The notes beneath the pieces are model-generated. The model saw nothing but the letters and a program-made list of their open reading frames with translations, did not search any database and was not told the DNA's origin. Shown here piece after piece: positions 17,390-25,179 of a DNA stretch of 64,000 nt. Made by a program: the position numbers and the translations under genes. The first letter of the stretch is position 1. Every line of letters starts with the position of its first letter. The stretch is from Muricoccus pecuniae (lineage in GTDB: Bacteria; Pseudomonadota; Alphaproteobacteria; Acetobacterales; Acetobacteraceae), in NCBI RefSeq assembly GCF_014199205.1, contig NZ_JACIJD010000018.1, positions 1-64,000 of the forward strand, read 5' to 3'.

Positions 17390-18433
17390 TCAGCGCTCCA
17401 CTTCGCGCTGCCAGCGACGCGTCCACTCCGTGCGGTTGGCGTTGATCGTGTTCCAATCCAGGGCGATGAGCTCGCGAACCTGCTCCTCGCCGTAGATCAC
17501 CTTGGCGGCGACCTCGGCGGGCAGCTGCGTGTTGCGGTTGGTCGGACCAGAGCCGTACTGGCGGGAGAGGGTGGCCTGCACCTCCGGCGAGACGAGATGC
17601 GCGAGGAACTTCTGGGCGAGGTCCGGGTTCGGCGAGCCCTCCACCGCGCAGGCGGCGGTCATCAGCACCACCCCGCCCTCCTTCGGCCGAACGAAGCCCA
17701 TGGGGAAGCCGGCCTCGACCATGGCGGCGGCGCGGGAGGAGCCCCAGACGGCCAGCCAGATCTCGCCGGACTGGAACATCTCGCTCATCTTGCCCGGGCT
17801 GCTCTCATAAGCCAGCACGTTCGGGTTGATCCTCTCGCGCATGGCGCGGAAGCCCGGATCGATGCTCGTCTCGCTGCCGCCGTTCACGCGGGCCATCATG
17901 GAGAGAATGTGCAGGCCGTAGGTATTGTCGATGCCGGGAATGGCGAGGCGGCGGCGGAACTCGGGACGCGCCAGATCCATCCAGGTGGTCGGCACGGGCA
18001 AATTCCGCTCGCGGAAGATTCGTGTGTTGTAGGCGATGCCAGTGTAGCCGAAACCGGTTCCGAGGGCGCGGCCCTCGCCCATCACGGCGACGGGGTAGAG
18101 ACTGGATACCGCCGCCTCGTCCGTCGCCTTCTGGCAAAAGCCGAGCGAAATGGCCTGGGTCATTGGCCCGTCATCCAACACGGCCACGCCCACCTCCTGG
18201 CGGCCCCGCTGAGCCTGAAGTCGCGCGAGGCTGTCGGAAGAGTTGCCGGCGAGATAGTCCACGCGGGCGTTGTTGGCGCGCTCGAAAGCCGGGATGACCG
18301 ACTGGCGCATGATGCTCTCGTAAGAGCCTCCATAAGCCGCGACCACAAGGCGCTGCTGCGCCATAACCGGGGCGGCCATGCCCCCGGTGATTCCCATTGC
18401 CGCCACGGCAGCCAGCAGAAGTCTGCGCACCAT
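17390..18433 (-). CDS. ABC importer substrate-binding protein, PotD/spermidine-putrescine type
   Basis: A 347-residue periplasmic protein with a Sec signal peptide (cleavage near PVMAQQ). The mature start LVVAAYGGSYESIMRQSVIP and later GTGFGYTGIAYNT, PEFRRRLAIPGI and AVWGSSRAAAMVEAG match the extracellular solute-binding family 1 subgroup used for polyamines and related compounds. AGGAGCGACG precedes the ATG. It is the first gene of the long leftward cluster, and LysR is divergent 135 bp away. The partner enzymes point to a secondary amine or amino-acid conjugate as ligand, but this is inference. Confidence 0.9.
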   Translation of the reverse strand: MVRRLLLAAVAAMGITGGMAAPVMAQQRLVVAAYGGSYESIMRQSVIPAFERANNARVDYLAGNSSDSLARLQAQRGRQEVGVAVLDDGPMTQAISLGFCQKATDEAAVSSLYPVAVMGEGRALGTGFGYTGIAYNTRIFRERNLPVPTTWMDLARPEFRRRLAIPGIDNTYGLHILSMMARVNGGSETSIDPGFRAMRERINPNVLAYESSPGKMSEMFQSGEIWLAVWGSSRAAAMVEAGFPMGFVRPKEGGVVLMTAACAVEGSPNPDLAQKFLAHLVSPEVQATLSRQYGSGPTNRNTQLPAEVAAKVIYGEEQVRELIALDWNTINANRTEWTRRWQREVER

Positions 18434-18568
18434 CGTCGCTCCTCACGCCATTCAGGAGTCGCCGGTGCCTGTCCGGCGCTGGACGTTGCGTCCGCATGAA
18501 CGCTGGCACTCTTCCGTCTGACCGCGCAAATTCATAAATCTCCCCTTTTAATTCCCAGGAGTAGCGAA
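18434..18568. promoter_or_regulatory. Divergent control region between importer cluster and LysR
   Basis: This 135-bp gap separates the start of the leftward catabolic cluster from the rightward LysR gene, the normal position for a LysR operator and two promoters. It is much more AT-rich near 18527-18555 (AATTCATAAATCTCC and TTTTAATT stretches) than surrounding DNA. No clean T-N11-A dyad could be singled out, so the exact binding site is not assigned. Confidence 0.5.
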
Positions 18569-19474
18569 GTGACCCCGCGCCGCCTCCATCAGCTCGAAGC
18601 TTTCCGCGCCGTGATGCATGGCGGCTCCGTCACACGGGCGGCCGAAATCCTCGCCCTGTCGCAGCCCGCGGTCACGAAGCTGATTCGCGCGCTTGAGGAG
18701 GAGACCGGCCTCATCCTCTTCGACCGCAGCCGGCGACGGCTCACCGCGACGCATGAGGCACACCTCTTCGAGGCAGAGGTCTCGCGTCTCTTCGCCGCGG
18801 CCAAGCGCGTGGACCGGCTGGCCAACGACATGCGCTTCGCGGGGACGGGCGAGTTGCGCGTGGCCGCCCTTCCCTCCTTCGGGATCGGCTTCGTCCCTGC
18901 CCTGCTCGCGCGTTTCGCCGCTGCGGAAAAAGGACCGCGCGTCTCGCTCACCGTCGCCAGCTCGCTCGAGGTGCATGACCTCGTGCAGTCCGGGCAGGCG
19001 GATATTGGGTTCGCCTTGCCGCTGGGCGCGGCGGGCGCGCTGAACGCGGCACCGCCGATTCGCTTTCCGGGGGTGCTCGCCCTACCGCCGCGGCATCGGT
19101 TGGCGCGCAAGACGGTGGTGGACCTGCGGGACCTGGAACGCGAGCCTTGTGTGTCGCTCGGGCGCCAGTACCGGCTGCGCGACATCGTGGACGACCTGTT
19201 CGAGCGGCACGGCATCGCACCCATCCATGTCGCGGAGACGCAGAACGGCGCGGCGGCCTGCGAGATGGTGGCGCAGGGTTTGGGCTTCACGATCGCCAAT
19301 CCCGTTACCGCCGCGGATTTCGGCCGCCGGCTGGTGCTGCGGCGCCTCAGGCCCACGGTAGAATTCCCGGTGCACATCCTCTCGCCGCCGGGGCGGCGCA
19401 TGTCGCGCACCGCAACGCAGTTCCTGGAAAGAGTTCAGGAGGCTGCAGCGCCAATCCTGAAGCAGTGGGGCTGA
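18569..19474 (+). CDS. LysR-family regulator, OccR/NocR-like
   Basis: A 301-residue LysR regulator. The winged helix-turn-helix covers residues 1-60 (LHQLEAFRAVMHGGSVTRAA, LSQPAVTKLIRALEEETG). The effector domain starts at GELRVAALPSFGIGFVPALL, and HGIAPIHVAETQNGAAACEM followed by GLGFTIANPVTA resembles opine-responsive OccR/NocR proteins. It starts with GTG after CAGGAGTAGCGAA. It is divergent from the PotABCD-oxidase cluster, which it probably activates when the imported compound or its product binds. The opine link is by similarity of wording only. Confidence 0.88.
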   Translation: MTPRRLHQLEAFRAVMHGGSVTRAAEILALSQPAVTKLIRALEEETGLILFDRSRRRLTATHEAHLFEAEVSRLFAAAKRVDRLANDMRFAGTGELRVAALPSFGIGFVPALLARFAAAEKGPRVSLTVASSLEVHDLVQSGQADIGFALPLGAAGALNAAPPIRFPGVLALPPRHRLARKTVVDLRDLEREPCVSLGRQYRLRDIVDDLFERHGIAPIHVAETQNGAAACEMVAQGLGFTIANPVTAADFGRRLVLRRLRPTVEFPVHILSPPGRRMSRTATQFLERVQEAAAPILKQWG

Positions 19475-19676
19475 TCTGCCACCGCAACGTCGGCGGGACG
19501 GCGTGGCACAATCACGCCCGCTCCAGATGGCGTGCGCATCGCCTGCTACGGGTCCGCATGCTGCCGCTGCAACAACTCGGAGCCAGAGCCCATCGGTTTT
19601 GTCACAGCCCAGGCCATTTCCGCTGATCGGCGCTGTCGCCCGGTCATCCTAGAAAATCCCCTCAGCCGTCCAAGGT

Positions 19677-19834
19677 TCAGCTACGCTGAGCGAGGCAGTC
19701 TGATCTTCCTCCGTTCGAGTTGCCGAAGAAGCTTTCCGTGGGGACATTGTCCCAGCAATCGCCGTTCCGGCCCATGGAGCGGAGCATGCCGTTCCTGGCG
19801 AGCAGGCGGCGGTGGTCGCGAGCCGTGTAGTGAC
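19677..19834 (-). pseudogene. IS3-family orfB, C-terminal part (right of the IS66 insertion in gene direction)
   Basis: This is the end of an IS3 transposase catalytic domain. Starting at the IS66 boundary, the frame reads HYTARDHRRLLARNGMLRSM, then GRNGDCWDNVPTESFFGNS, which contains the conserved WDN and the third catalytic Glu, and stops at 19677. The normal C-terminal 40 or so residues are shortened. Joined to the piece at 22327-22640, the frame is continuous, showing that one gene was split by IS66. Confidence 0.85.
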
Positions 19835-19865
19835 GTACCCATCCGGCGAGTACCGCGGTTGACGA

Positions 19866-21461
19866 TCAGGCGGCGGCTGAGATTGGCATGGCCTTTGGCG
19901 CCCAGTTCCACGGCAGGAGCTGATCGAGCTTGGAGGCGGGGTGGTCGGCGATGCGGGCGAGGACGTCGGCGAGCCAGGCCCTGGGGTCGATGCCGTTCAG
20001 CTTGGCGGTGGTGATGAGTGAGTACATGGCGGCAGCCCGCTCGCCGCCGCGGTTACTGCCTGCGAACAGCCAGGCCTTGCGGCCGAGGGCGACGCCGCGG
20101 AGGGCGCGTTCGGCGGCGTTGTTGGTCAGGCAGATCCGGCCGTCGTCGAGGAACCCGGTGAATGCCTCCCAGCGCTTGAGGGCGTAGTCCAGCGCCTTGG
20201 CTAGGGCGTTGTGGCGGGACAGCCTGGCCCTGGTCTCGAGCATCCAGGCGTGGAGGTCGGCGATCAGCGGGGCCACGACGGCGGTGCGGTGGGCTAGGCG
20301 CTCCGCGGCGGGGCGGCCATTCACCTCGCGCTCGGCGTCGAACACGCGGTCGATGCGCCGCACCGCCTCGGCCGCGAGAGGTGCGCGGGCGACCTCGGCC
20401 AGCTCGAAGGCTTTCCTGCGAAAGTGTGACCAGCACGCGGCCTCGGTAATCGGCCCTGGCTTGCGGTCGGGGCGGTAGAGCTCGCCGAACCCGGCATAGG
20501 CGTCCGCCTGCAGGATGGCTGTGTAGGTGGCCATGTGCCGCCTGGGGTGCTCGGCCGTGCGGTCGCGGGAGAAGTGGAACAGGGCGGCCGGCGGGGCCGG
20601 TCCGGCAAAGGGCCGGTCGTCCCGGACATAGGTCCAGAGGCGGGCCGTGACCGTCTTGCCGCGGGCGAGCAGCGGGACAGTGGTGTCGTCCCCGTGCAGG
20701 CGCTCGGCGGCCAGGACATGGGCCGCGATGAGGGCGTGGAGGGGCGAGAGGACCGCGGCCGCGGTGCCGACCCAGTCGGCGAGGGTGGAGACACTCAGCT
20801 CCACCCCCTCGCGGGCGTAGGTCTCGCTCTGGCGGTTGAGCGGCAGATGCTGGCCAAACTTGGCTTCCAGGACCATGGCCAGGAGGTTGGGCCCCGCGCG
20901 CCCACGGGCGATGGGATGGAACGGCGCGGGCGGCTGGGTGATGGTCTCGCAGGAGCGGCAGCTGAACCGCTCCCGCACGGTCTGGACCACCTTCCACGAC
21001 CGGGGCACCACCTCCAGCGTCTCGGTGACGTCCTCGCCCAGCTTGGAGAGCGCTCCCCCGCAGCAGGGACAGGCGGTGGGCGACGGGATCACCACCCGCT
21101 CGCGTGGCAGGTGGGCGGGCAGAGGACCCCGGACCGGCTTGCGGGGCGGTGGCGCCCCGGGCCGTTCCCCACCCTGGCCCTCGGCCCGGGTCGCCTCCTC
21201 GGCGACGGTCGCGACGAGGTCGCCGAGTTCCAGTTCCAGCTGGTCGATGAGCTCGCGGCCGCGCTCGGAGGAGGCGCCGAACTTGTCGTGGCGCAGCTGG
21301 GCGATGACCAGCTTGAGGTGCGCGATCATCGCCTCGGCACCCGTGGCACGGGTCTCCGCCCCCATCGCGCGCGCCTCGGCGGCGATGCGCGCCTCGCGCT
21401 CCGCGGCCAGAGCCGCCCGGAGCGCCTCGACGTCGTCGGCAGGGTCCGGCGCGGGCGTCAT
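19866..21461 (-). CDS. tnpC: IS66 transposase TnpC (DDE)
   Basis: A 531-residue transposase of full length. An N-terminal coiled coil (residues 10-60, ALRAALAAEREARIAAEARA region) and KFGASSERGRELIDQLEL precede a zinc-ribbon region with CPCCGG and CRSCE cysteine pairs. The catalytic domain shows Asp residues in HGDDTTVPLL and ILQADAYAGFGELY, and the Glu in TNNAAERALRGVALGRK. The C-terminal SNRGGERAAAMYSLITTAKL block is typical. It lies 61 bp after TnpB. Confidence 0.93.
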   Translation of the reverse strand: MTPAPDPADDVEALRAALAAEREARIAAEARAMGAETRATGAEAMIAHLKLVIAQLRHDKFGASSERGRELIDQLELELGDLVATVAEEATRAEGQGGERPGAPPPRKPVRGPLPAHLPRERVVIPSPTACPCCGGALSKLGEDVTETLEVVPRSWKVVQTVRERFSCRSCETITQPPAPFHPIARGRAGPNLLAMVLEAKFGQHLPLNRQSETYAREGVELSVSTLADWVGTAAAVLSPLHALIAAHVLAAERLHGDDTTVPLLARGKTVTARLWTYVRDDRPFAGPAPPAALFHFSRDRTAEHPRRHMATYTAILQADAYAGFGELYRPDRKPGPITEAACWSHFRRKAFELAEVARAPLAAEAVRRIDRVFDAEREVNGRPAAERLAHRTAVVAPLIADLHAWMLETRARLSRHNALAKALDYALKRWEAFTGFLDDGRICLTNNAAERALRGVALGRKAWLFAGSNRGGERAAAMYSLITTAKLNGIDPRAWLADVLARIADHPASKLDQLLPWNWAPKAMPISAAA

Positions 21462-21522
21462 GGGGGGAGTGAATCAGACGGCGGAACCCACCGCCAGTCC
21501 AATCACCCCTGTCCTGACAGGA

Positions 21523-21870
21523 TCAGCCAGCAGCCTGCGGTCGGTAGGTGTGCTGCGGGTTCCGCCAGTCGATCCCGTCCAACATGTAGGCCAGCTGAGA
21601 GGAGGAGATGGCCACGGCGCCATCCACGGGCGCGGGCCACAGGAAGCGTCCCCGCTCCAGCCGCTTGGCGTAGAGGGACATGCCGAGCCCGTCGTGCCAG
21701 AGGATCTTGACCAGGTCGCCGCGCTTGCCGCGGAACACGTAGAGGTCACCGGCATGCGGGTCGCGCCCGAGCGCCTCCTGCACCTGCAGTGCCAAGCCGT
21801 TCATGCCGCGTCGCATGTCCGTGTGGCCCACCGCCAGCCAGACCCGCACACCAGCGGGAACCGGGATCAC
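21523..21870 (-). CDS. tnpB: IS66 accessory protein TnpB
   Basis: A 115-residue protein with the standard TnpB features: VRVWLAVGHTDMRRGMNGLA near the N-terminus, then GDLYVFRGKRGDLVKILWHD and RLERGRFLWP. It is needed with TnpA and TnpC for IS66 transposition; its biochemical role is unsettled. The start overlaps the tnpA stop by 4 bp. Confidence 0.92.
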   Translation of the reverse strand: MIPVPAGVRVWLAVGHTDMRRGMNGLALQVQEALGRDPHAGDLYVFRGKRGDLVKILWHDGLGMSLYAKRLERGRFLWPAPVDGAVAISSSQLAYMLDGIDWRNPQHTYRPQAAG

Positions 21871-22235
21871 CGCCGCAGCACCGACAGCACGCGTCGCAGC
21901 GCCGCCGCGTCCACGTCAGCCCCTACCCGCACGAGGGTGCCGTCCGGCAGCGCGATCTCGATCCGCGGGTCCGTCGCCGCCGTGGGCGCCACGGGCGCGG
22001 ACGCCGCCGCATCGCTCACCTGCACCGGCAGAAACAGCGGCTCGGGCGCGTGAGGTGCCGTCAGCCGCCCTTGCCGCAGCTGCCGCCGCCAATACCACAG
22101 AAGCCCACGGCTGATGTCGTGCCTCCGGGCCACCTCCGACGTCCGCGCTCCGGGCTGTGCCGCCTCAGCCAGCACGCGCAACTTGTCCTCGGCACGCCAG
22201 CGACGACGCCGCTCCACCCCGGTGATGATCTCCAT
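21867..22235 (-). CDS. tnpA: IS66 protein TnpA (helix-turn-helix)
   Basis: A 122-residue protein beginning MEIITGVERRRRWRAEDKLR. A helix-turn-helix covers about residues 30-60 (RTSEVARRHDISRGLLWYWR), and the C-terminus has PDGTLVRVGADVDAAALRRV, seen in IS66 TnpA/OrfA. The ATG at 22235 fits the family start better than the longer upstream reading. Confidence 0.88.
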   Translation of the reverse strand: MEIITGVERRRRWRAEDKLRVLAEAAQPGARTSEVARRHDISRGLLWYWRRQLRQGRLTAPHAPEPLFLPVQVSDAAASAPVAPTAATDPRIEIALPDGTLVRVGADVDAAALRRVLSVLRR

Positions 22236-22326
22236 CCCGCCCCCGTCCTTAGCGTCGCCCTTACGAGCGTCACTAAGGTCAGCGAACATCACCACTCACA
22301 AAAGGCGGCACTCGGCGGAAGGGTAC

Positions 22327-22640
22327 GTAGTGGCTGCCGCGGCCCGCATGGTGCAGCAGTCCAGGCCCTGGTTTGCGGTTGGTGATCGCCATCCGACGGG
22401 CTGCGAGCGTCAGCGCCTGGGCCATGGTTTCGAGCATGGCCCAGCCGACGGCCTTGCGCGAGAGAAGGTCGAGCACGACGGCGAGGTGCGGCCAGCCCTC
22501 GCCGGTGGTGATGTTGATGGGTATGCCGGTGGGTATGTGGGGGACGTCGGCCAGCCGGACCCTGTTCGGCTCGGACGTGGCGAACTGGCGATTGGGGAGG
22601 TTCGGGGCGACTGCATCAGCGACCGGCCGCTGCTCTCCAG
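22327..22640 (-). pseudogene. IS3-family orfB, central catalytic part (left of the IS66 insertion in gene direction)
   Basis: The frame reads NRQFATSEPNRVRLADVPHI (first catalytic Asp in LADV), then a VVLDLLSRKAVGWAMLETM block and NRKPGPGLLHHAGRGSHY, ending at the IS66 boundary. Family members have HSDRGSQY at the last position, so the second catalytic Asp is Gly here and the enzyme is dead by substitution as well as by insertion. A small insertion also separates IPTG from EGW. The N-terminal part is too degenerate to follow beyond about 22640. Confidence 0.82.
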
Positions 22641-23018
22641 TAGCTCGCGAAGGGCAAGCTCGTCATCGGTCATCGTGGCAGTCCGAGGTTAGGGTTGTAG
22701 GTCTCGACAACCCAGGCCCTACCGAAGATCACCGCGGTGACTGCTCCTCCTGAAGCGGCCTACTCCTAGACCACCCCCAGGGGCACGACCCAAGCACCAG
22801 CGCGCTCGGACCAAGGCCTTGCTGATCTGGAGCAGAAAACCTTTGCCAAAGCGGCTGCTTGATCCTGCCCCACCCCACGCGATGCGACCGAACGTGTGTT
22901 CGCGTCGAGCAACTTGCCAGTGCCCCCAATGGCGCAAGTTCATCCTGCTTGTCCTCTCACACACCCTTATGATTCTCGAGTCGCAAGCGGAATTTTTTCA
23001 TTTAAGCAACGATGCATA
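22641..23018. other. Gene-free stretch between IS remnant and permease gene
   Basis: About 380 bp without a credible gene. Short open frames exist on both strands but have unconvincing composition and no recognisable motif. The last 80 bp before 23018 are relatively AT-rich (GGAATTTTTTCATTTAAGC region at about 22989-23007), which could act as a terminator-like end for the leftward permease operon, though no strong hairpin was found. Confidence 0.5.
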
Positions 23019-23732
23019 TCATACTGCCTCGACGGCCCTGGGCTGGACCGGCATCGCGGCGCGGCTGACCTCGGCGTAGCCGCGGCCGTAATGGCGCTCC
23101 AGCCGGACCTGGACGAGATTCCACAACGTTGTGAGCACGAGGTAGTAGACAGCGGCCACGCAGTAGAGTTCCAGCACCTCGAACTTCTCCTGCATCAGCA
23201 CCTGGCTACGACGCATCAACTCATCCAGCGAGATAACGGAGGCGAGTGAGGTAGCCTTGAGCAGGCCGTTCAGCGAGTTGCCCAGCGGCGGGATGATAAG
23301 GCGCGCAACCTGAGGCATGAGGACGAGCCGCAGTGTCTTCCAGCGGGACAGGCCGAGGGCCTTGGCGGCCTCCGTCTGCCCCTTGGGGATACCGTTGAAG
23401 CCAGCCCGGATGGTCTCCGAGAGGTAGGCGGCCTCGTTCAGGCTGAGCGCGAGGAGGGCCGAGGCCAGCACACCCAGTTTGACGCCGATCTGCGGCAGGC
23501 CGGTGTAGATGAGGACGAGCTGCACCAGCAGCGGCGTGCCACGGAAGACCCACACATAAAAGCCCGCCACGCCCGAGAGCGCGGCGTTCTTTGACATACG
23601 CATCAGCGCGAGCATGGTGCCGAAGATCAGGCCGACGATCATCGTGACGATCGTCAGACCGATCGTCACCGCCACGCCTTCCAGTAGGTAGGCGTTGGTT
23701 AGGTAGGACAGGAAGGCCTTCACGTCGAACAT
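23019..23732 (-). CDS. Polar amino-acid ABC importer permease (HisM/GlnP type)
   Basis: A 237-residue permease with about five membrane helices. The N-terminal YLTNAYLLEGVAVTIGLTIV and the EAA loop GQTEAAKALGLSRWKTLRLV (about residues 130-150) with VFRGTPLLVQLVLIYTGLP are diagnostic of the His/Glu/Gln/opine permease family. AGGAGGATCAGGCCG precedes the ATG at 23732. It follows its binding protein by 31 bp. No ATPase and no second permease accompany it, so it probably works as a homodimer with an ATPase encoded elsewhere. Confidence 0.9.
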   Translation of the reverse strand: MFDVKAFLSYLTNAYLLEGVAVTIGLTIVTMIVGLIFGTMLALMRMSKNAALSGVAGFYVWVFRGTPLLVQLVLIYTGLPQIGVKLGVLASALLALSLNEAAYLSETIRAGFNGIPKGQTEAAKALGLSRWKTLRLVLMPQVARLIIPPLGNSLNGLLKATSLASVISLDELMRRSQVLMQEKFEVLELYCVAAVYYLVLTTLWNLVQVRLERHYGRGYAEVSRAAMPVQPRAVEAV

Positions 23733-23763
23733 CGGCCTGATCCTCCTGGCTGAAAGCGGGTGC

Positions 23764-24597
23764 TCAGTTCGGGCCGTTACCACGGATGGCGAAGCTGGTG
23801 CTCGCCAGGCGTGTCATGCCGAACTTGTCGAAGAGGCGGTCATAAGTGCCGTTGGCCTTCAGCTCGTTCAGGGCGGCGGCGAAGGCCTCAGCCAATGGCT
23901 TGTCGCGAAAGGCGAAGGTGATATCGGTGCCGAACAGGCTGCGAACATGAATTTTCGCGATGCCGCGGCTCACCATCTCGTTCGCCGTCTCGTCGATATT
24001 GATCGCGGCCTCGAGCTGGCCGGCACGCAGGGCGGCCACCGTCTCGCTGGCTGTCGAGAAAGTGCGAAAGTTCACGGGCTTGAGGCCCCGCGCCACCATT
24101 TCCGCATTCGCCTCGCGCGCCTTCCGCTCGTTATAGGTGCCGGTCTCCACGCCAACGGTGCGGCCTGAGAGATCGTCGAACTTCGCGAAGACCAACGTAC
24201 TGTTCGGCAGGGTGTAGATGCTGATGGCCTGCTGCGCGTAAGGCACGAGATAGAACATGTTGGACCGCTCCTCGGTCCAGAACATGCCGGTGTTGATCGT
24301 GTCGAAGCGCCCAGCGCGCAGGCCCGGGATCATCGGCGGAAAGTCCATACGCATCAGCACGGGTTCCACGCACATCTTGGCCGCCGCGGCACGGGCGAGC
24401 TCGACGTTCAAGCCCTGCAGCTCGCCTTTGCTGTCCACGAATTGCTGCGGCGGCAGGGTGGGATTGATGGACATGGTCCATTTGCCGCCCTCGACGAAGC
24501 TACTGGCGGGCACGCGGGGCGTGCAGGTCTGGGCGGCTGCCGTCCCGCCGAGTAGGGCGGCGCTGGCGAGGCCGAGGAGGAGACGTCGCATGGTCAT
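23764..24597 (-). CDS. Amino-acid-type ABC substrate-binding protein
   Basis: A 277-residue exported protein of the SBP_bac_3 family. After a signal peptide (RRLLLGLASAALLGGTAAAQ) comes MSINPTLPPQQFVDSKGELQ, then FPPMIPGLRAGRFDTINTGM, LVPYAQQAISIYT and DLSGRTVGVETGTYNERKA, covering both lobes. The sequence is closely paralogous to the protein at 31370-32230. It lies at the end of the LacI-controlled operon before the permease. The ligand is unknown; the family binds polar amino acids, opines and related carboxylates. Confidence 0.88.
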   Translation of the reverse strand: MTMRRLLLGLASAALLGGTAAAQTCTPRVPASSFVEGGKWTMSINPTLPPQQFVDSKGELQGLNVELARAAAAKMCVEPVLMRMDFPPMIPGLRAGRFDTINTGMFWTEERSNMFYLVPYAQQAISIYTLPNSTLVFAKFDDLSGRTVGVETGTYNERKAREANAEMVARGLKPVNFRTFSTASETVAALRAGQLEAAINIDETANEMVSRGIAKIHVRSLFGTDITFAFRDKPLAEAFAAALNELKANGTYDRLFDKFGMTRLASTSFAIRGNGPN

Positions 24598-24702
24598 CTT
24601 ACGGTTCCCGTTGCTGAGTGTGCCTGTTCGACCGGTGAGAGAGGTGGTCACCTTGATGCATCAGGACGTGTGGCAATAACCATGCCTCGACCCACATTCC
24701 GC

Positions 24703-25179
24703 TCAGGCAGCGGCGCTCCGGGCGAGGATGAGCGAGACGTGCTCAGCGTCGATCACCACCTCGCCACGCGCGTTCACCAGTTCCAGGAACTCGGTGACCA
24801 CGCCACGGTCGTGATTGCGGGACGGACGCTTCGCGATGAAATGCATGCGCAGGTGTAGCTCGTCGCCGGCGAGGACCGGTGCGCGGAAGCGCACCTTGTC
24901 CCAGCCAAGGGAGGCGATGGAAGTGCTCTCGTAGAGCCGCAGCTCGGTCTTCAGCCCTTCCATGAGAGAAAGGCCGAACAGTCCGTGCGCGATCACGGTC
25001 GGAAAGCCGCGGCTCCGGCAGTACGCCTCGTCCGTGTGCAGCGGGTGATGGTCTCGCGTCAGCTCAGCGAAAGCGGCGATCTGCGCCGCGGTCACGATGT
25101 GCGTGCCGGTTCGCCACTCCTGGCCGAGGGTGATGTCCTCAAGGAAAAGGCTCGTGGGGGCGGGAACGGAGGCGGTCAT
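24703..25179 (-). CDS. MaoC-family (R)-specific enoyl-CoA hydratase
   Basis: A 158-residue hot-dog-fold hydratase. The active-site signature is intact: TRDHHPLHTDEAYCRSRGF (catalytic Asp and His around residues 42-47), then TVIAHGLFGLSLMEGL. It should add water to an enoyl-CoA made by the acyl-CoA dehydrogenase two genes upstream. It overlaps the CoA-transferase stop by 4 bp. Length and motif are normal for stand-alone MaoC proteins. Confidence 0.9.
   Translation of the reverse strand: MTASVPAPTSLFLEDITLGQEWRTGTHIVTAAQIAAFAELTRDHHPLHTDEAYCRSRGFPTVIAHGLFGLSLMEGLKTELRLYESTSIASLGWDKVRFRAPVLAGDELHLRMHFIAKRPSRNHDRGVVTEFLELVNARGEVVIDAEHVSLILARSAAA

Larger units (their letters stand above)
19835..22326. 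mobile_element. IS66-family insertion sequence (2492 bp, complete)
   Basis: The ends are an imperfect inverted repeat: GTACCCATCCGGCGAGTACC at the left end and the complement of GTACCCTTCCGCCGAGTGCC at the right end (17 of 20 identical). The flanks carry an 8-bp target duplication with one mismatch: GTAGTGAC at 19827-19834 and GTAGTGGC at 22327-22334. The element carries the normal tnpA-tnpB-tnpC set on the minus strand. Removing it with one duplication restores the reading frame of the IS3 orfB, which independently confirms the boundaries. Confidence 0.93.

Noticed and set aside
22719-22964. 81-residue minus-strand frame
   Set aside because: No family resemblance, no ribosome-binding sequence, atypical composition; likely chance.
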